Assembly: GCA_910579265.1 (NCBI GenBank)
Contig: CAJTTE010000022.1
Span: 1 to 46,145 of the forward strand
DNA length: 46,145 bases
Reading direction: 5' to 3'
DNA from: an uncultured Ruminiclostridium sp.
Lineage (GTDB): Bacteria > Bacillota > Clostridia > Oscillospirales > Ruminococcaceae
The notes beneath the pieces were generated by a model. The model saw nothing but the letters and a program-made list of their open reading frames with translations, was not told where the DNA came from and ran no database searches. The position numbers were made by a program, and so were the translations under genes. Each line of letters begins with the position of its first letter. The first letter of the stretch is position 1. Below, piece after piece: positions 33,424-41,805 of the stretch.

Positions 33424-33960
33424 TAATATAACATAAAAAGAGCGGTGCGAGGCGGAGCGATTTCTCCGAAATGTAAAACGTTTTCAAACATTAAGATAAT
33501 TTTTCTCTTTACTTCATTTGAGGTTATTATACCATAAGAAGAGCGAAGCAAAGCGGAGCGATTCCTCAAAAACGGTAAAATGTTCTCAAACATTAAAATA
33601 TTTTTTCCTCTTTATTTCGTTTGAGGTTATTATACCATAAGAAAAGTGAGCAAAGCGAACGCTTCCTTTAAAACGGTAAAATGTTCTCAAACATTAAAAT
33701 AATTTTTTCCTCTTTATTTCGTTTGAGGTTATTATACCATAAGAAGAGCGCAGCAAAGCGGAGCGATTCCACTGAAAAGGTACAATGTTCTCAAACATTA
33801 GGATATTTTCTTCCACTTTACTTCGTTTGAGGTTATTATACCATAAGAAAAGTGAGCAAAGCGAACGCTTCCTTTAAAACGGTAAAATGTTCTCAAACAT
33901 TAAAATAATTTTTTCCTCTTTATTTCGTTTGAGGTTATTATACCATAAGAAGAGCGCAGT
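33424..33960 (-). repeat. Tandem array of ~103-bp units (repeat C)
   Basis: Five and a fraction head-to-tail units. The block TTGAGGTTATTATACCATAA starts at 33518, 33621, 33723, 33827 and 33929 (spacings 103, 102, 104 and 102), with a degenerate unit before. Read on the minus strand, each unit carries TTATGGTATAATAACC, an extended -10 (TGG-TATAAT), and then the palindrome AATGTT-TGAG-AACATT. Two subtypes alternate: A (GCGGAGCGATTCC) and B (AAAGCGAACGCTTCC). The B units at about 33640 and 33846 are nearly identical over 100 bp, so a two-unit block was duplicated recently. A related inverted segment is at 41371-41533. No CRISPR-like spacers are present. Confidence 0.85.
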
Positions 33961-34057
33961 ACGTATCTATCAATGACAAACCCGTATGGCGTCCGTATTT
34001 GAGAAGCGTAATATTGATTTGTAAAATTGCCCTATTAATTTTTGTGATATTTCACAG

Positions 34058-34086
34058 TTGATTTTAATACGATTTTATGATACGAT
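34058..34086 (+). promoter_or_regulatory. Promoter of the GNAT leader
   Basis: TTGATT (34058-34063), 17 bp, TACGAT (34081-34086). The start would be near 34093, giving a leader of about 170 nt before the GNAT start. Confidence 0.65.
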
Positions 34087-34114
34087 TGACATGTAAGAAA
34101 GGCAGGTGAATGAT

Positions 34115-34171
34115 ATGAAGCATGAAATGATCAAATACGGGAATATCTGTCATTCACATTCCGGAGCTTAA
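34115..34171 (+). CDS. 18-residue leader peptide upstream of GNAT
   Basis: A short open frame, MKHEMIKYGNICHSHSGA, with GGCAGGTG 8 bp before the ATG. It ends with TAA 38 bp before a strong terminator that precedes the GNAT gene. Its place between promoter and terminator suggests a sensing uORF of the ribosome-stalling type; His recurs at 3, 13 and 15. The peptide family is not known to me. The start, stop and ribosome site are visible; the function is inferred. Confidence 0.5.
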   Translation: MKHEMIKYGNICHSHSGA

Positions 34172-34172
34172 G

Positions 34173-34248
34173 GCGGTCAAGTGCACGGTTATGCGGATTG
34201 ATAAATCAAAGTGTTCTCGATTTGAGAACACTTTTTTATTTTGACCGC
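34173..34248 (+). promoter_or_regulatory. Attenuator upstream of the GNAT gene
   Basis: A perfect 10-bp stem, AAGTGTTCTC/GAGAACACTT (34209-34233, loop GATTT), followed by TTTTATTTT is an intrinsic terminator ending about 20 bp before the GNAT start. It is enclosed by a second exact pairing, GCGGTCAA (34173-34180) with TTGACCGC (34241-34248). That pairing starts just after the leader-peptide stop and ends just before the AAGGAG ribosome site. This allows alternative folds, so a ribosome stalled on the leader could change the outcome. Confidence 0.65.
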
Positions 34249-34262
34249 ATTAAGGAGTATGT

Positions 34263-34721
34263 ATGATAACAAACAACATATTGATCACCGATTTTTCCAA
34301 TAAAGTATTTCAGGAAATGTTCAAAAAATACTTTTCCGAAATTAAAATCGAAGTGAAGGATTGGGATGGACTCTGGGCGGAGATGAACAGCCAAAACGAC
34401 GGAAATACCGCATTTATCCGCACATGCAATAATGAACCGGCAGGATTTATACAGTTTACGACCATAACGCTTGAAAATTGGTTTTTTAAGGAACAATCAG
34501 GATTTTTAAGAGAAATCTGGGTTGATGAGAAATTCCGAAAACAAGGTAATGGTACGGAACTGCTCCGCCTCGCCGAAAAATATTTTAAGGATAACGGCAT
34601 CAGTCGTATATTTTTAACCACAGAGGACGATAACATAGGGTTTTATTTAAACCGCGGATATCAAATACATGAAAACATACAGGCAAAAAATCAACTGACC
34701 GTTATGGTAAGGAACATATAG
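34263..34721 (+). CDS. GNAT-family N-acetyltransferase
   Basis: Transfers an acetyl group from acetyl-CoA to an unknown amine. The 152 residues show motif A, REIWVDEKFRKQGNGTELLRLAEKYF (residues 88-113), with the CoA-pyrophosphate loop RKQGNG. The following strand and helix are IFLTTEDDNIGFYLNRGYQ, the usual B motif with the Tyr. Fold length is standard. The start at 34263 follows AAGGAG. Leader peptide and terminator immediately upstream suggest that expression is induced under a particular condition, as for some antibiotic-resistance genes; the substrate cannot be deduced. No partner gene follows closely. Confidence 0.88.
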   Translation: MITNNILITDFSNKVFQEMFKKYFSEIKIEVKDWDGLWAEMNSQNDGNTAFIRTCNNEPAGFIQFTTITLENWFFKEQSGFLREIWVDEKFRKQGNGTELLRLAEKYFKDNGISRIFLTTEDDNIGFYLNRGYQIHENIQAKNQLTVMVRNI

Positions 34722-35108
34722 AGGGCTGACGTATGAGAATACATTCCGTTAAAGCTATCCCGTATTGCACAAAAATTTCAGGACGCGTTTTATAGAAATA
34801 TTCGGCCCGCAAATACATTTTCTTAACAGGTTTTTAAGCGGTCCGGCAGTAGTTACAGACGCGCCGAAGGCTGAAGACAGGAAAATATCATTCACAGTTC
34901 TTGTATCATTTCATTCTAAAAATCGAGTCAAATTTTTTTCATATCCCTAAACAGGCATCATTTTCTTACTTTTATTGAATTTTTTTAGGCGCAAAAGCGT
35001 TCAAGCATTTTCCGAGGCTTAATAACAACTATATAAAAAACAAGCATACGGTATTCCATAACAACAGAAAATAATGAATGCAGCCGTATAGTAAAAAGTA
35101 CCAATAAT

Positions 35109-35151
35109 TGCCGTAAATATCCTATAAAGGGTTTTTACGGCATTCTTTTTT
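35109..35151 (+). terminator. Terminator downstream of GNAT
   Basis: TGCCGTAAA (35109-35117) pairs with TTTACGGCA (35134-35142), followed by TTCTTTTTT. It separates the GNAT region from the GntR/ABC operon. The 390 bp between the GNAT stop and this hairpin hold no convincing gene. Confidence 0.8.
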
Positions 35152-35229
35152 GATAGGTTATATTTTTCACAAATCATTATATCCGGATTTATGATTTATT
35201 CACAAATCCGAATTTTTTTAAGAAAACTA

Positions 35230-35279
35230 TTGACAACTGTCTTAGAATGTAGTATATTATATATGTTGAATATATACAA
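35230..35279 (+). promoter_or_regulatory. GntR/ABC operon promoter and possible operator
   Basis: TTGACA (35230-35235), 17 bp, TATATT (35253-35258). The -10 region and the bases after it form an A/T-rich imperfect inverted repeat (GTATATTATAT ... AATATATAC). This is a likely binding site for the GntR protein encoded next, as autoregulation is usual for the YtrA group. Confidence 0.7.
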
Positions 35280-35370
35280 TCAACACAAAATATATTTTGT
35301 AAAGCGACATTAGGGTATTTGCGCAGATACCTTAATGCCCCGCCCCCAAAAAGAAAGGTATGGTCAAAAA

Positions 35371-35742
35371 ATGAATATTATTATTTCCAACTCAACGGGA
35401 GCGCCTATTTACGAACAGATATATTCCCAGATAAAAGCCCTTATCCTCTCGGAAGCCTTAAAAGAAGGAGAAGCGCTCCCCTCTATGCGTGCTCTGGCAC
35501 AGGATCTCAGAATAAGCGTTATAACCACAAAACGCGCATATGAAATGCTTGAAGCGGACGGACTTATTGAATCCTATACGGGGAAAGGCAGCTTTGTGGC
35601 ATCCAAAAATCCGGAGCTTCTGAAGGAGCAAAATTTAAAGCTAATCGAAGAGCATCTGGAAAAGGCGATTTACCTTGCAAAACAAAGCGGAATAGAAAGA
35701 AAAGAGCTTGAGGAAATTATGGAGGTATATTACAATGAGTGA
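35371..35742 (+). CDS. YtrA-type GntR transcriptional regulator
   Basis: A short GntR regulator of 123 residues, lacking a ligand domain, as in the YtrA subfamily that controls adjacent ABC exporters. The winged helix covers residues 8-75: GAPIYEQIYSQIKALILSEAL, then LPSMRALAQDLRISVITTKRAYEMLE and GLIESYTGKGSFVA. A helical dimerisation tail follows (85-123). The start is placed at 35371 (GAAAGG 13 bp upstream); a longer frame from 35335 adds 12 atypical residues. Its end overlaps the ABC gene start by 8 bp, coupling translation. Confidence 0.9.
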   Translation: MNIIISNSTGAPIYEQIYSQIKALILSEALKEGEALPSMRALAQDLRISVITTKRAYEMLEADGLIESYTGKGSFVASKNPELLKEQNLKLIEEHLEKAIYLAKQSGIERKELEEIMEVYYNE

Positions 35743-36580
35743 AAACAGTATAGAAATCAACGGATTGTCAAGACGATTTAATCAATTTGCACTTCAGAAC
35801 ATCAGCTTTAATGTTCCGAAGGGTTCGGTAGTGGGTTTTATAGGTGAAAACGGAGCAGGAAAAAGCACTACTATCAGAGCGGTATTGGGATTGCTAAAAA
35901 AGGATTCCGGTGAAATAAAGGTGCTGGGAGAGGATCCTTATAATATGAAATCCGATACAAAGGAGAAAATAGGAGTGGTATTTGACAGTATTCCTTTTCC
36001 GCCGTCTTTAACTGCTTTTCAGCTGGATAAGGTTTTTAACGGCATATATAAAAGCTGGTGCAGCAAGGATTACTTCGAATATCTGAACAAATTCGGTCTT
36101 CCGCTCAGAAGCAAGCTTTCCACCTTTTCAAAGGGAATGGAGATGAGATTTTCAATTGCGGCGGCATTATCTCATAAGCCCGAGCTTTTGGTACTTGACG
36201 AACCTACGGGGGGGCTTGATCCCGTAATGAGGAATGAAATCCTTGATCTTCTTCTTGATTTTATGCAGGATGAAAAGCATTCTGTTCTTATGTCTACCCA
36301 TATTACAAGCGATCTTGAACACATTGCCGACTATATCTGCTTTATCCATAACGGACAGATAGTGTTTTTTGAAGAAAGAAACGAAATGATCGAAAAATAT
36401 CATATATTAAAATGTACAGACCAACAGCTTGACGCCGTGGATAAGGAAGATATAATAGGGCTGCGCAAAGGGAAATTCTCCAACGAGATACTCACGGCTT
36501 GCTCTGACAAATACCCCGATATTACAGCCGACAAGGCAAGCATCGAAGACATTATGGTCTACTACGTAAAAGAAGCGTAA
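35735..36580 (+). CDS. ABC transporter ATP-binding protein
   Basis: ATPase of an ABC-2 exporter, 281 residues. It has Walker A GENGAGKST (about 43-51), the signature region LSTFSKGMEMRFSIAAAL (a degenerate LSGG typical of this subgroup), Walker B LLVLDEPTGGLD and the switch His in LMSTHI. A C-terminal extension of about 70 residues follows. The start at 35735 is supported by GGAGGT 8 bp upstream and overlaps the GntR stop. Two membrane genes follow directly, so the operon is GntR-ATPase-permease-permease, like the YtrABC or PmtRABCD exporters, which deal with cell-wall antibiotics or toxic peptides. The substrate is unknown. Confidence 0.93.
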   Translation: MSENSIEINGLSRRFNQFALQNISFNVPKGSVVGFIGENGAGKSTTIRAVLGLLKKDSGEIKVLGEDPYNMKSDTKEKIGVVFDSIPFPPSLTAFQLDKVFNGIYKSWCSKDYFEYLNKFGLPLRSKLSTFSKGMEMRFSIAAALSHKPELLVLDEPTGGLDPVMRNEILDLLLDFMQDEKHSVLMSTHITSDLEHIADYICFIHNGQIVFFEERNEMIEKYHILKCTDQQLDAVDKEDIIGLRKGKFSNEILTACSDKYPDITADKASIEDIMVYYVKEA

Positions 36581-36593
36581 GGAGGCAGGCATT

Positions 36594-37292
36594 ATGAAAG
36601 GCTTAATATACTCCTGGCTCATAACCAGAAAAAATTATTTTATTATCGGAGGAGTGTTATTTGTTTTTGCCTGTACAGGTATGCTTTTAGTGCTTCCGAA
36701 TATCGATTTCTCCGAAAACGGAGATCCATCACTAACGCTCGCAGCCAATTTTATCTCCTTCCTTTTGAGTGCGGCGGCGTTAATATGCAGTGCGGAATCT
36801 TTGGGTAAAGATCTGGAAGGTATGATAAAAAGCCGTTTTGCGGATTATTCTCTTACGGCAGGCATTAGCTGTAAAAGATTTACCGACATTCTTCTGGTAC
36901 GTAATCTGATATGCCTGGGCATTTCTTTTGCAGAGGGCTTTGCACTGATGTTTATATATCTTTTTGCCAGCGGGCAGCAGGTTACGGCAGAACTTATAAT
37001 GTTTGTTCCCTGTGTTGTATTTTTTATTCACAGTATAGATTATTGGGTCACTCCTCTTGTTATAAAAATAAAAAGCGCCGAGAAAGCCGGGCTCGTGCTG
37101 GGTATTGTAATGGGTTTTATAATATTTTGTATTGTAATCACCAACAATACAATAAGCAGTGATGGATCCGGTATGATAGTCTTCAGCTTCGATCTGATAT
37201 CGGAAATAGTCATAACAAGCTTGTTGGCGGCTTCATATATACCGACTTATTTTATCTGCCTTAGATTTATAAAAGGAGGTGACATGTGTTGA
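36594..37292 (+). CDS. ABC-2 type permease, first subunit
   Basis: A 232-residue integral membrane protein with about six hydrophobic segments (roughly 15-33, 46-65, 100-125, 135-150, 165-185 and 200-222), typical of an ABC-2 permease half. MKGLIYSWLITRKNYFIIGG is the usual amphipathic start. AAGGAGG lies 7 bp before the ATG. It follows the ATPase by 13 bp and overlaps the second permease by 7 bp. Confidence 0.85.
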   Translation: MKGLIYSWLITRKNYFIIGGVLFVFACTGMLLVLPNIDFSENGDPSLTLAANFISFLLSAAALICSAESLGKDLEGMIKSRFADYSLTAGISCKRFTDILLVRNLICLGISFAEGFALMFIYLFASGQQVTAELIMFVPCVVFFIHSIDYWVTPLVIKIKSAEKAGLVLGIVMGFIIFCIVITNNTISSDGSGMIVFSFDLISEIVITSLLAASYIPTYFICLRFIKGGDMC

Positions 37293-37960
37293 AGGGTTTG
37301 ATCTTAAAGGACATATATTCAGTTAAATTTCAAATATTTGCAAGTATATTGCTTTTTCTGTTTCCGAATTTTCTGCTGTTTTGTTTTACCATAAGATATT
37401 CCGAGGGAACAGGCGAACCGGGTCCGGAATGGTTTTTGACCCTGATATACGCCGTTATAAGCTTCAGCTCTATAATAATCGGCTCATCCTTTTTCATAAA
37501 TACCGTCAGTGAGGACGTTTCCTGCGGTTGGTGTAAAATTGCCGGCACCATGCCTTTTACGGTGCGTATGATATGCGGCAGTAAGATTTTATCATCATTC
37601 TTTATTCTTGCGCTTCTGACCTTTCTTTCGCTGTTAATGAGCCTGTTTGGCGTTTTTATGGGCGTTGGCAATGCCGAAATACTGATCGCGGCTCCTATAT
37701 GCACAATGTTTTTACAGATGACTGCTCTTTCTCCGGTATTCCCTTTCGCGCTGCGGTTCGGATCGAAAACAGCTACTCCCTTTTATCTCTGTTTTCTTAT
37801 AGTTATAGCGGCTATTCTTGCCGCCGCTGCTATAGCGAGCGTAAAATGCGGAGTATGGGAAGCCCTCAGGACGGTTTTTTACGGCGGTATCCCCGCAGCG
37901 GCCGTTTTATCCGTCTTTTTGTCCCTCAGGCTCAGTAAAAAAATGCTGATAAAGGAATAA
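37286..37960 (+). CDS. ABC-2 type permease, second subunit
   Basis: A 224-residue membrane protein with about six segments. MLKGLILKDIYSVKFQIFAS parallels the first permease, so the pair probably form a heterodimer with the ATPase. The start is GTG at 37286 with AAGGAGG 7 bp upstream; it overlaps the end of the first permease. It is the last gene of the operon; a strong bidirectional terminator lies 350 bp on. Confidence 0.85.
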   Translation: MLKGLILKDIYSVKFQIFASILLFLFPNFLLFCFTIRYSEGTGEPGPEWFLTLIYAVISFSSIIIGSSFFINTVSEDVSCGWCKIAGTMPFTVRMICGSKILSSFFILALLTFLSLLMSLFGVFMGVGNAEILIAAPICTMFLQMTALSPVFPFALRFGSKTATPFYLCFLIVIAAILAAAAIASVKCGVWEALRTVFYGGIPAAAVLSVFLSLRLSKKMLIKE

Positions 37961-38306
37961 GAGAATTTATTTTATAATAACCGATGCTATCAGGTCAGGA
38001 TCACACACGATTAAAGTTGTATAAGTATTTAATGCTTTTAATTCAATTTTTCACTAAAACCGTAATGCCTATATCAACATAAGCTGTAATTTATCCGTTT
38101 TTTCCGTTCCCCCCTGTTTTCAGCTCAAATCCGTATTTATAAGAAGCAAAAGCTTAAAGAACAAAGGTCCGTCTTTCACAGATCATAAATGCAATATAAT
38201 TTTAAACAGGATCGATCAAAATAGCTTATACCAGATTTTTTTAAAAAAGCCAAATATTCAGACGCATATCGCATATTATATTTAATTATAAACCTCCTAT
38301 TTTAAA
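37961..38306. other. Spacer after the exporter operon
   Basis: About 345 A/T-rich bases without open frames, repeats or promoters that I can defend. It ends at the terminator at 38307. Confidence 0.4.
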
Positions 38307-38343
38307 AAACAGCGGTAAATCCATTACAGATTTACCGCTGTTT
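38307..38343. terminator. Strong bidirectional terminator
   Basis: A perfect 15-bp stem, AAACAGCGGTAAATC/GATTTACCGCTGTTT, with the 7-nt loop CATTACA. T-runs lie on both strands. It ends the convergent exporter operon (plus) and the 38389 gene (minus). Confidence 0.9.
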
Positions 38344-38388
38344 AATTTTTGAATTTTTCCAATTAAGCATAAGCCAATCAAAAGACCG

Positions 38389-38868
38389 CTATAATACAAC
38401 CGCCTGGCCGGAAGGGTATTCGCCTTTCCATGAACACGGAAAATATCCTTGTCTATAAATATCTGTCAGCATTGTAAAAAAACCGGGCATATCCAATAAC
38501 TTTTCCACATATGCCCATGCCATATCCCGCTTAATCATGTCGAAGAGTTCAAAACTAACAGCAGTCTCTTCACCTAAGTGTTGTCTCTCGATATATCCGC
38601 CGAATTTTTCCCAGACGACATCGCCTATTGCAGCGGAAACGGCATCAAAAGCTTCATCAACAGCATCGTCTCCGATTTTTTCCGACGCCGCAGCTTCCAA
38701 CGCGCAAATCCGAGGCTCCCAAACATCCATATATCGTTTTCCCCAGGTATCGCAAGCCTCATAAAGCGAAAAAATCATATGATACTTTTCATTGGGGATG
38801 CCGCTCTTTTCAAACCAATTTATCGATCTGATTTCTTTTAAAAAAGCCGCTCCCTTTAAGTCGACCAT
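38389..38868 (-). CDS. Unrecognised cytoplasmic protein
   Basis: 159 residues, acidic and mostly helical, without a signal peptide or membrane segment. Notable stretches are EACDTWGKRYMDVWEPRICALEA, DVVWEKFGGYIERQHLG and the C-terminus YRQGYFPCSWKGEYPSGQAVVL. The last phrase resembles endings of small immunity-like or hypothetical proteins that I have seen, but I cannot name a family. The ATG at 38868 has AGGTCGGGCAGGG just upstream. It lies 147 bp after the diguanylate cyclase gene, beyond that gene's terminator, so it is probably expressed alone. Confidence 0.55.
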   Translation of the reverse strand: MVDLKGAAFLKEIRSINWFEKSGIPNEKYHMIFSLYEACDTWGKRYMDVWEPRICALEAAASEKIGDDAVDEAFDAVSAAIGDVVWEKFGGYIERQHLGEETAVSFELFDMIKRDMAWAYVEKLLDMPGFFTMLTDIYRQGYFPCSWKGEYPSGQAVVL

Positions 38869-38980
38869 TCCCTGCCCGACCTCCTCAAATGGTTTTTACA
38901 TATATCATCCACAGCGGAATATTATCTTACAGCTGATCCGAGCAATGTACCTATCCCGTCCCTCAGGATAATATATAATA

Positions 38981-39010
38981 AAACCTGCCGCATAATACAG
39001 CAGGTTTTTT
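38981..39010. terminator. Terminator of the diguanylate cyclase gene
   Basis: AAACCTGC (38981-38988) and GCAGGTTT (39000-39007) form an 8-bp stem with T-runs on both strands. It lies just beyond the stop at 39016. Confidence 0.8.
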
Positions 39011-39015
39011 CACAT

Positions 39016-40965
39016 TTATTGATCGTTTACTATACCAAAGCTTGATTTACCGTTCTTCTTTATTCTGTACATCGCGTCATCGGCTATGGAGATAATCTCT
39101 TCAACGGTCTTTTCTCCGGTGCTTACAATGTAAACACCGATAGATACGCTTACAGTAAGATGATCGTCAGTATCGCATACGAAACCGGCCTTAAGCTTGG
39201 CTAAAATATCCCTCGCTATATTTTCGGGAGCGTTTGTGGATACGTTACGGACACAAACTATAAATTCGTCTCCGCCGTAACGACCGATAAATCCAAAGTC
39301 ATCTATAATCTCCGTAATAGAGCTTGTAACAAATTTAAGTACCTGATCTCCCGTCGCATGACTGTACTGGTCATTATAAATCTTGAAATCATCAATGTCA
39401 ACGAATAGAATAGCAAAATTATCACTGCCTTCGGCAACCTTTGCGATTTCATTATTTATAACATTTTCAATGGTTTCACGGTTATAAACACCGGTGAGAG
39501 CATCATAGCTTGCACGCTTAATAAGCTGTAGCTCACCCTTCTTTGCACGGTCCACATCAGAAAGCACACCGATTATTTTAGCCACATTACCGTCATTATC
39601 ACGTATGGTTGACGTTTTCATCTGCATCCATATATAATCGCCGTAAATGTTTTTCCAGCGGTAAGTATTATCCTTGAATTCCTCACCCTTTTCCAGCTTC
39701 GCCAAATCCTTACGGTACTGTTCGTTATCCTCCGGATGCACCTTTCCCTTAAGGAAGAAGCAATCGCTGAAATGATCCGAGGGGGCACGATAACTAAACT
39801 TTTTATTGAAGTTATTCGAAAAAGTTATGTTATTTGTCTTCAGATTCCACTCGAAAACTATGTCGTCCGACATTTCGACGATCGTGCGATAACGGCGTTC
39901 GCTGACCACAACATTATCAAGCAGATTATTAAAAGCAGTGGCTATATCTCCGTATTCGTTCCGGCCGGTGATTTCAACTCTGGAATCATGATCGCCCCTG
40001 TGTATTTTTGTAAGTGTGCTTTCTATCTTATTCAGCGGTCTGGTAACAAGAATAACGGCTACCACATAAACCGCAATAAATAATACGCAAAGACCCGCCA
40101 CGAGTCCCGCAACGCTTGACGAAGCAGCGGACGACTGATTATACGCTCTGTCGGATTCGGTTATGGAAGAAACATACCAGTTTACGCCTCCCGTACATCT
40201 TACGGTATAGGATACCATCGGAGTTCTTCTTGCTTCAAAATATACCGAGGAATTAAGCTTAGACGAATCATCGATTACATTTTTTATCTCAATCCATTCA
40301 GAATTGGATCCGGAACCGGCAAGATCGCTTATCACTCCCTGGTACGAAGAATCCACAACGTGTCCCATTCCGTCCACCATTATGACTCTTCCGCTTCCGG
40401 GAAATAACCCCGCTTTTATTATGGAATCAAACTCACTATTATTAAAATACACCATGAAAATACGGTCATCAGCGATATAAGGGCACACTATCTCGTAATC
40501 GACCGCCTTATCATTTGAGTCAAGAATAACGCTTACATACGAATCGCCCTGTATCATAGAGTCAAGCTCCGTCTTCTCAAAAAGCTTATAATTAACATCC
40601 GAAGAAGGAGCAGCCTCGATCAGGATCTCACCGTTTTTGTCCAATATCAAAATGCGTCTTATACCGGCTTCCCCGTTCAAGTAAGCGCTTGCAGTATCAA
40701 TAGCCGCCGTACGCCCGTCCTCGTTTTTAAGATCAGACGAAGCGAGCGCCTCATTATGCGCCACTATGGAAGTAACGGAATTCAGATTTTTTACGTATTG
40801 CGAAACATTTTCTGCTTCATTCACGGCAATATCCGAGCATATACGCTCATACTGACTTTTCGCAACGCCGCTCATAGTTGACGAGCAGTAAACGGCATAG
40901 GTTATTATTGAGGATATGGAAAAGAATATAAGAGCGATAATAAATAGTGTACGTATTTTCATCAA
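39016..40965 (-). CDS. Membrane diguanylate cyclase (Cache-HAMP-PAS-GGDEF)
   Basis: Makes the second messenger c-di-GMP. 649 residues: membrane helix 1 (about 5-28); an extracellular Cache-like sensor (30-275); membrane helix 2 (about 283-311); HAMP (313-360, TRPLNKIESTLTKIHRGDHD); a PAS domain with its PAC extension (about 365-475, YRTIVEMSDDIVFEW); and a GGDEF domain. The active-site motif RYGGDEF (562-568) is intact. No RxxD inhibitory site lies five residues before it, so product inhibition by that site is not expected. The GGDEF domain also has YDALTGVYNR and the DDFK metal-binding segment. The stop is 16 bp from a terminator. The signal sensed is unknown. Confidence 0.93.
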   Translation of the reverse strand: MMKIRTLFIIALIFFSISSIITYAVYCSSTMSGVAKSQYERICSDIAVNEAENVSQYVKNLNSVTSIVAHNEALASSDLKNEDGRTAAIDTASAYLNGEAGIRRILILDKNGEILIEAAPSSDVNYKLFEKTELDSMIQGDSYVSVILDSNDKAVDYEIVCPYIADDRIFMVYFNNSEFDSIIKAGLFPGSGRVIMVDGMGHVVDSSYQGVISDLAGSGSNSEWIEIKNVIDDSSKLNSSVYFEARRTPMVSYTVRCTGGVNWYVSSITESDRAYNQSSAASSSVAGLVAGLCVLFIAVYVVAVILVTRPLNKIESTLTKIHRGDHDSRVEITGRNEYGDIATAFNNLLDNVVVSERRYRTIVEMSDDIVFEWNLKTNNITFSNNFNKKFSYRAPSDHFSDCFFLKGKVHPEDNEQYRKDLAKLEKGEEFKDNTYRWKNIYGDYIWMQMKTSTIRDNDGNVAKIIGVLSDVDRAKKGELQLIKRASYDALTGVYNRETIENVINNEIAKVAEGSDNFAILFVDIDDFKIYNDQYSHATGDQVLKFVTSSITEIIDDFGFIGRYGGDEFIVCVRNVSTNAPENIARDILAKLKAGFVCDTDDHLTVSVSIGVYIVSTGEKTVEEIISIADDAMYRIKKNGKSSFGIVNDQ

Positions 40966-41370
40966 TAGACTCCGTTTTCAATATGTATTTATTGCACATA
41001 CAAAATGCGGCAGAGCTCCAAGGCCGCCGATACTTCTATTCCGCTTTTTCACGAAACCGCATGGAAACTATGTAAAACTTGCATTTACAGAAATATTACC
41101 GTCTGTAAAAATGACCATTTATTTAACTTTAAAGAAGCTTATATTTAGGGATCATTAAATTTAAAGAACGATGATACATCATGGATATCATTTTACCACG
41201 TTTTTTTTAAAATGTAAATGACTGTTTGTTAATTTGGTATAAATGCTGTAATTTGAGATTTGATTTTTGGTAATATTCACAACAGCTTGTTTAGAGCTCA
41301 TCATATTCATAATTTGAAAAATCATTTTCTGTTCAGAGCGTATCGTGTGCCGGTTTGCTTTTTCGGCTGA
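40966..41370. other. Spacer upstream of the diguanylate cyclase
   Basis: About 400 bp holding, presumably, the cyclase promoter on the minus strand; I did not find a convincing -35/-10 pair. There is no gene. It ends at the inverted repeat C segment. Confidence 0.35.
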
Positions 41371-41533
41371 ATTATGGTATAATAACCTCAAACAGGGGAA
41401 AGTGGAAGATTTTATTTTAATGTTTGAGAACATTTTACCTTTTAAGTGGGATCGCTCTGCTTTGCTGTGGTTTATATAACCTCATAAAAATAAAGAGGGA
41501 GATTTTATTTTAATAACTGAAATTTTTTACCCT
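41371..41533 (+). repeat. Repeat C segment, inverted relative to the main array
   Basis: One full unit (TTATGGTATAATAACC, then TTTTAATGTTTGAGAACATT and ATCGCTCTGCTTTGC) and a diverged partial second unit (TATATAACCTC, AATAAAGAGG, TTATTTTAAT). It lies about 7.4 kb from the tandem array and reads on the opposite strand, pointing toward the VbhA-like gene at 41806. Confidence 0.75.
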
Positions 41534-41805
41534 CTAATGAATTCACTTTTTATGCGGATTTTTATGATTTCAATGATGATACTTGCTATACCGATGATTA
41601 TGAAACAATCGTAATATTTATTACGCCCAGGAAAATACCAAAAAACTTATCGGTTAATTCTGTAAAACAACGATGCTATGATTAAGAGCGATATTTACCG
41701 CATATCCGGCTTAGCATTTTTCGTATCCCAAAACAAAATTAACACAATGAAAAAAAGGAAAGTTTAATCGTTCAATTCTGTAATATTATCAATGGAGGTA
41801 CAGCT

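Noticed and set aside
33424..33960. Possible CRISPR array because of regular spacing
   Set aside because: The whole ~103-bp unit is repeated, including the parts between the best-conserved blocks; there are no unique spacers and no cas genes.
34733..34795. A 20-codon frame just after the GNAT gene
   Set aside because: Start and stop exist, but the ribosome site is poor and nothing else supports translation.
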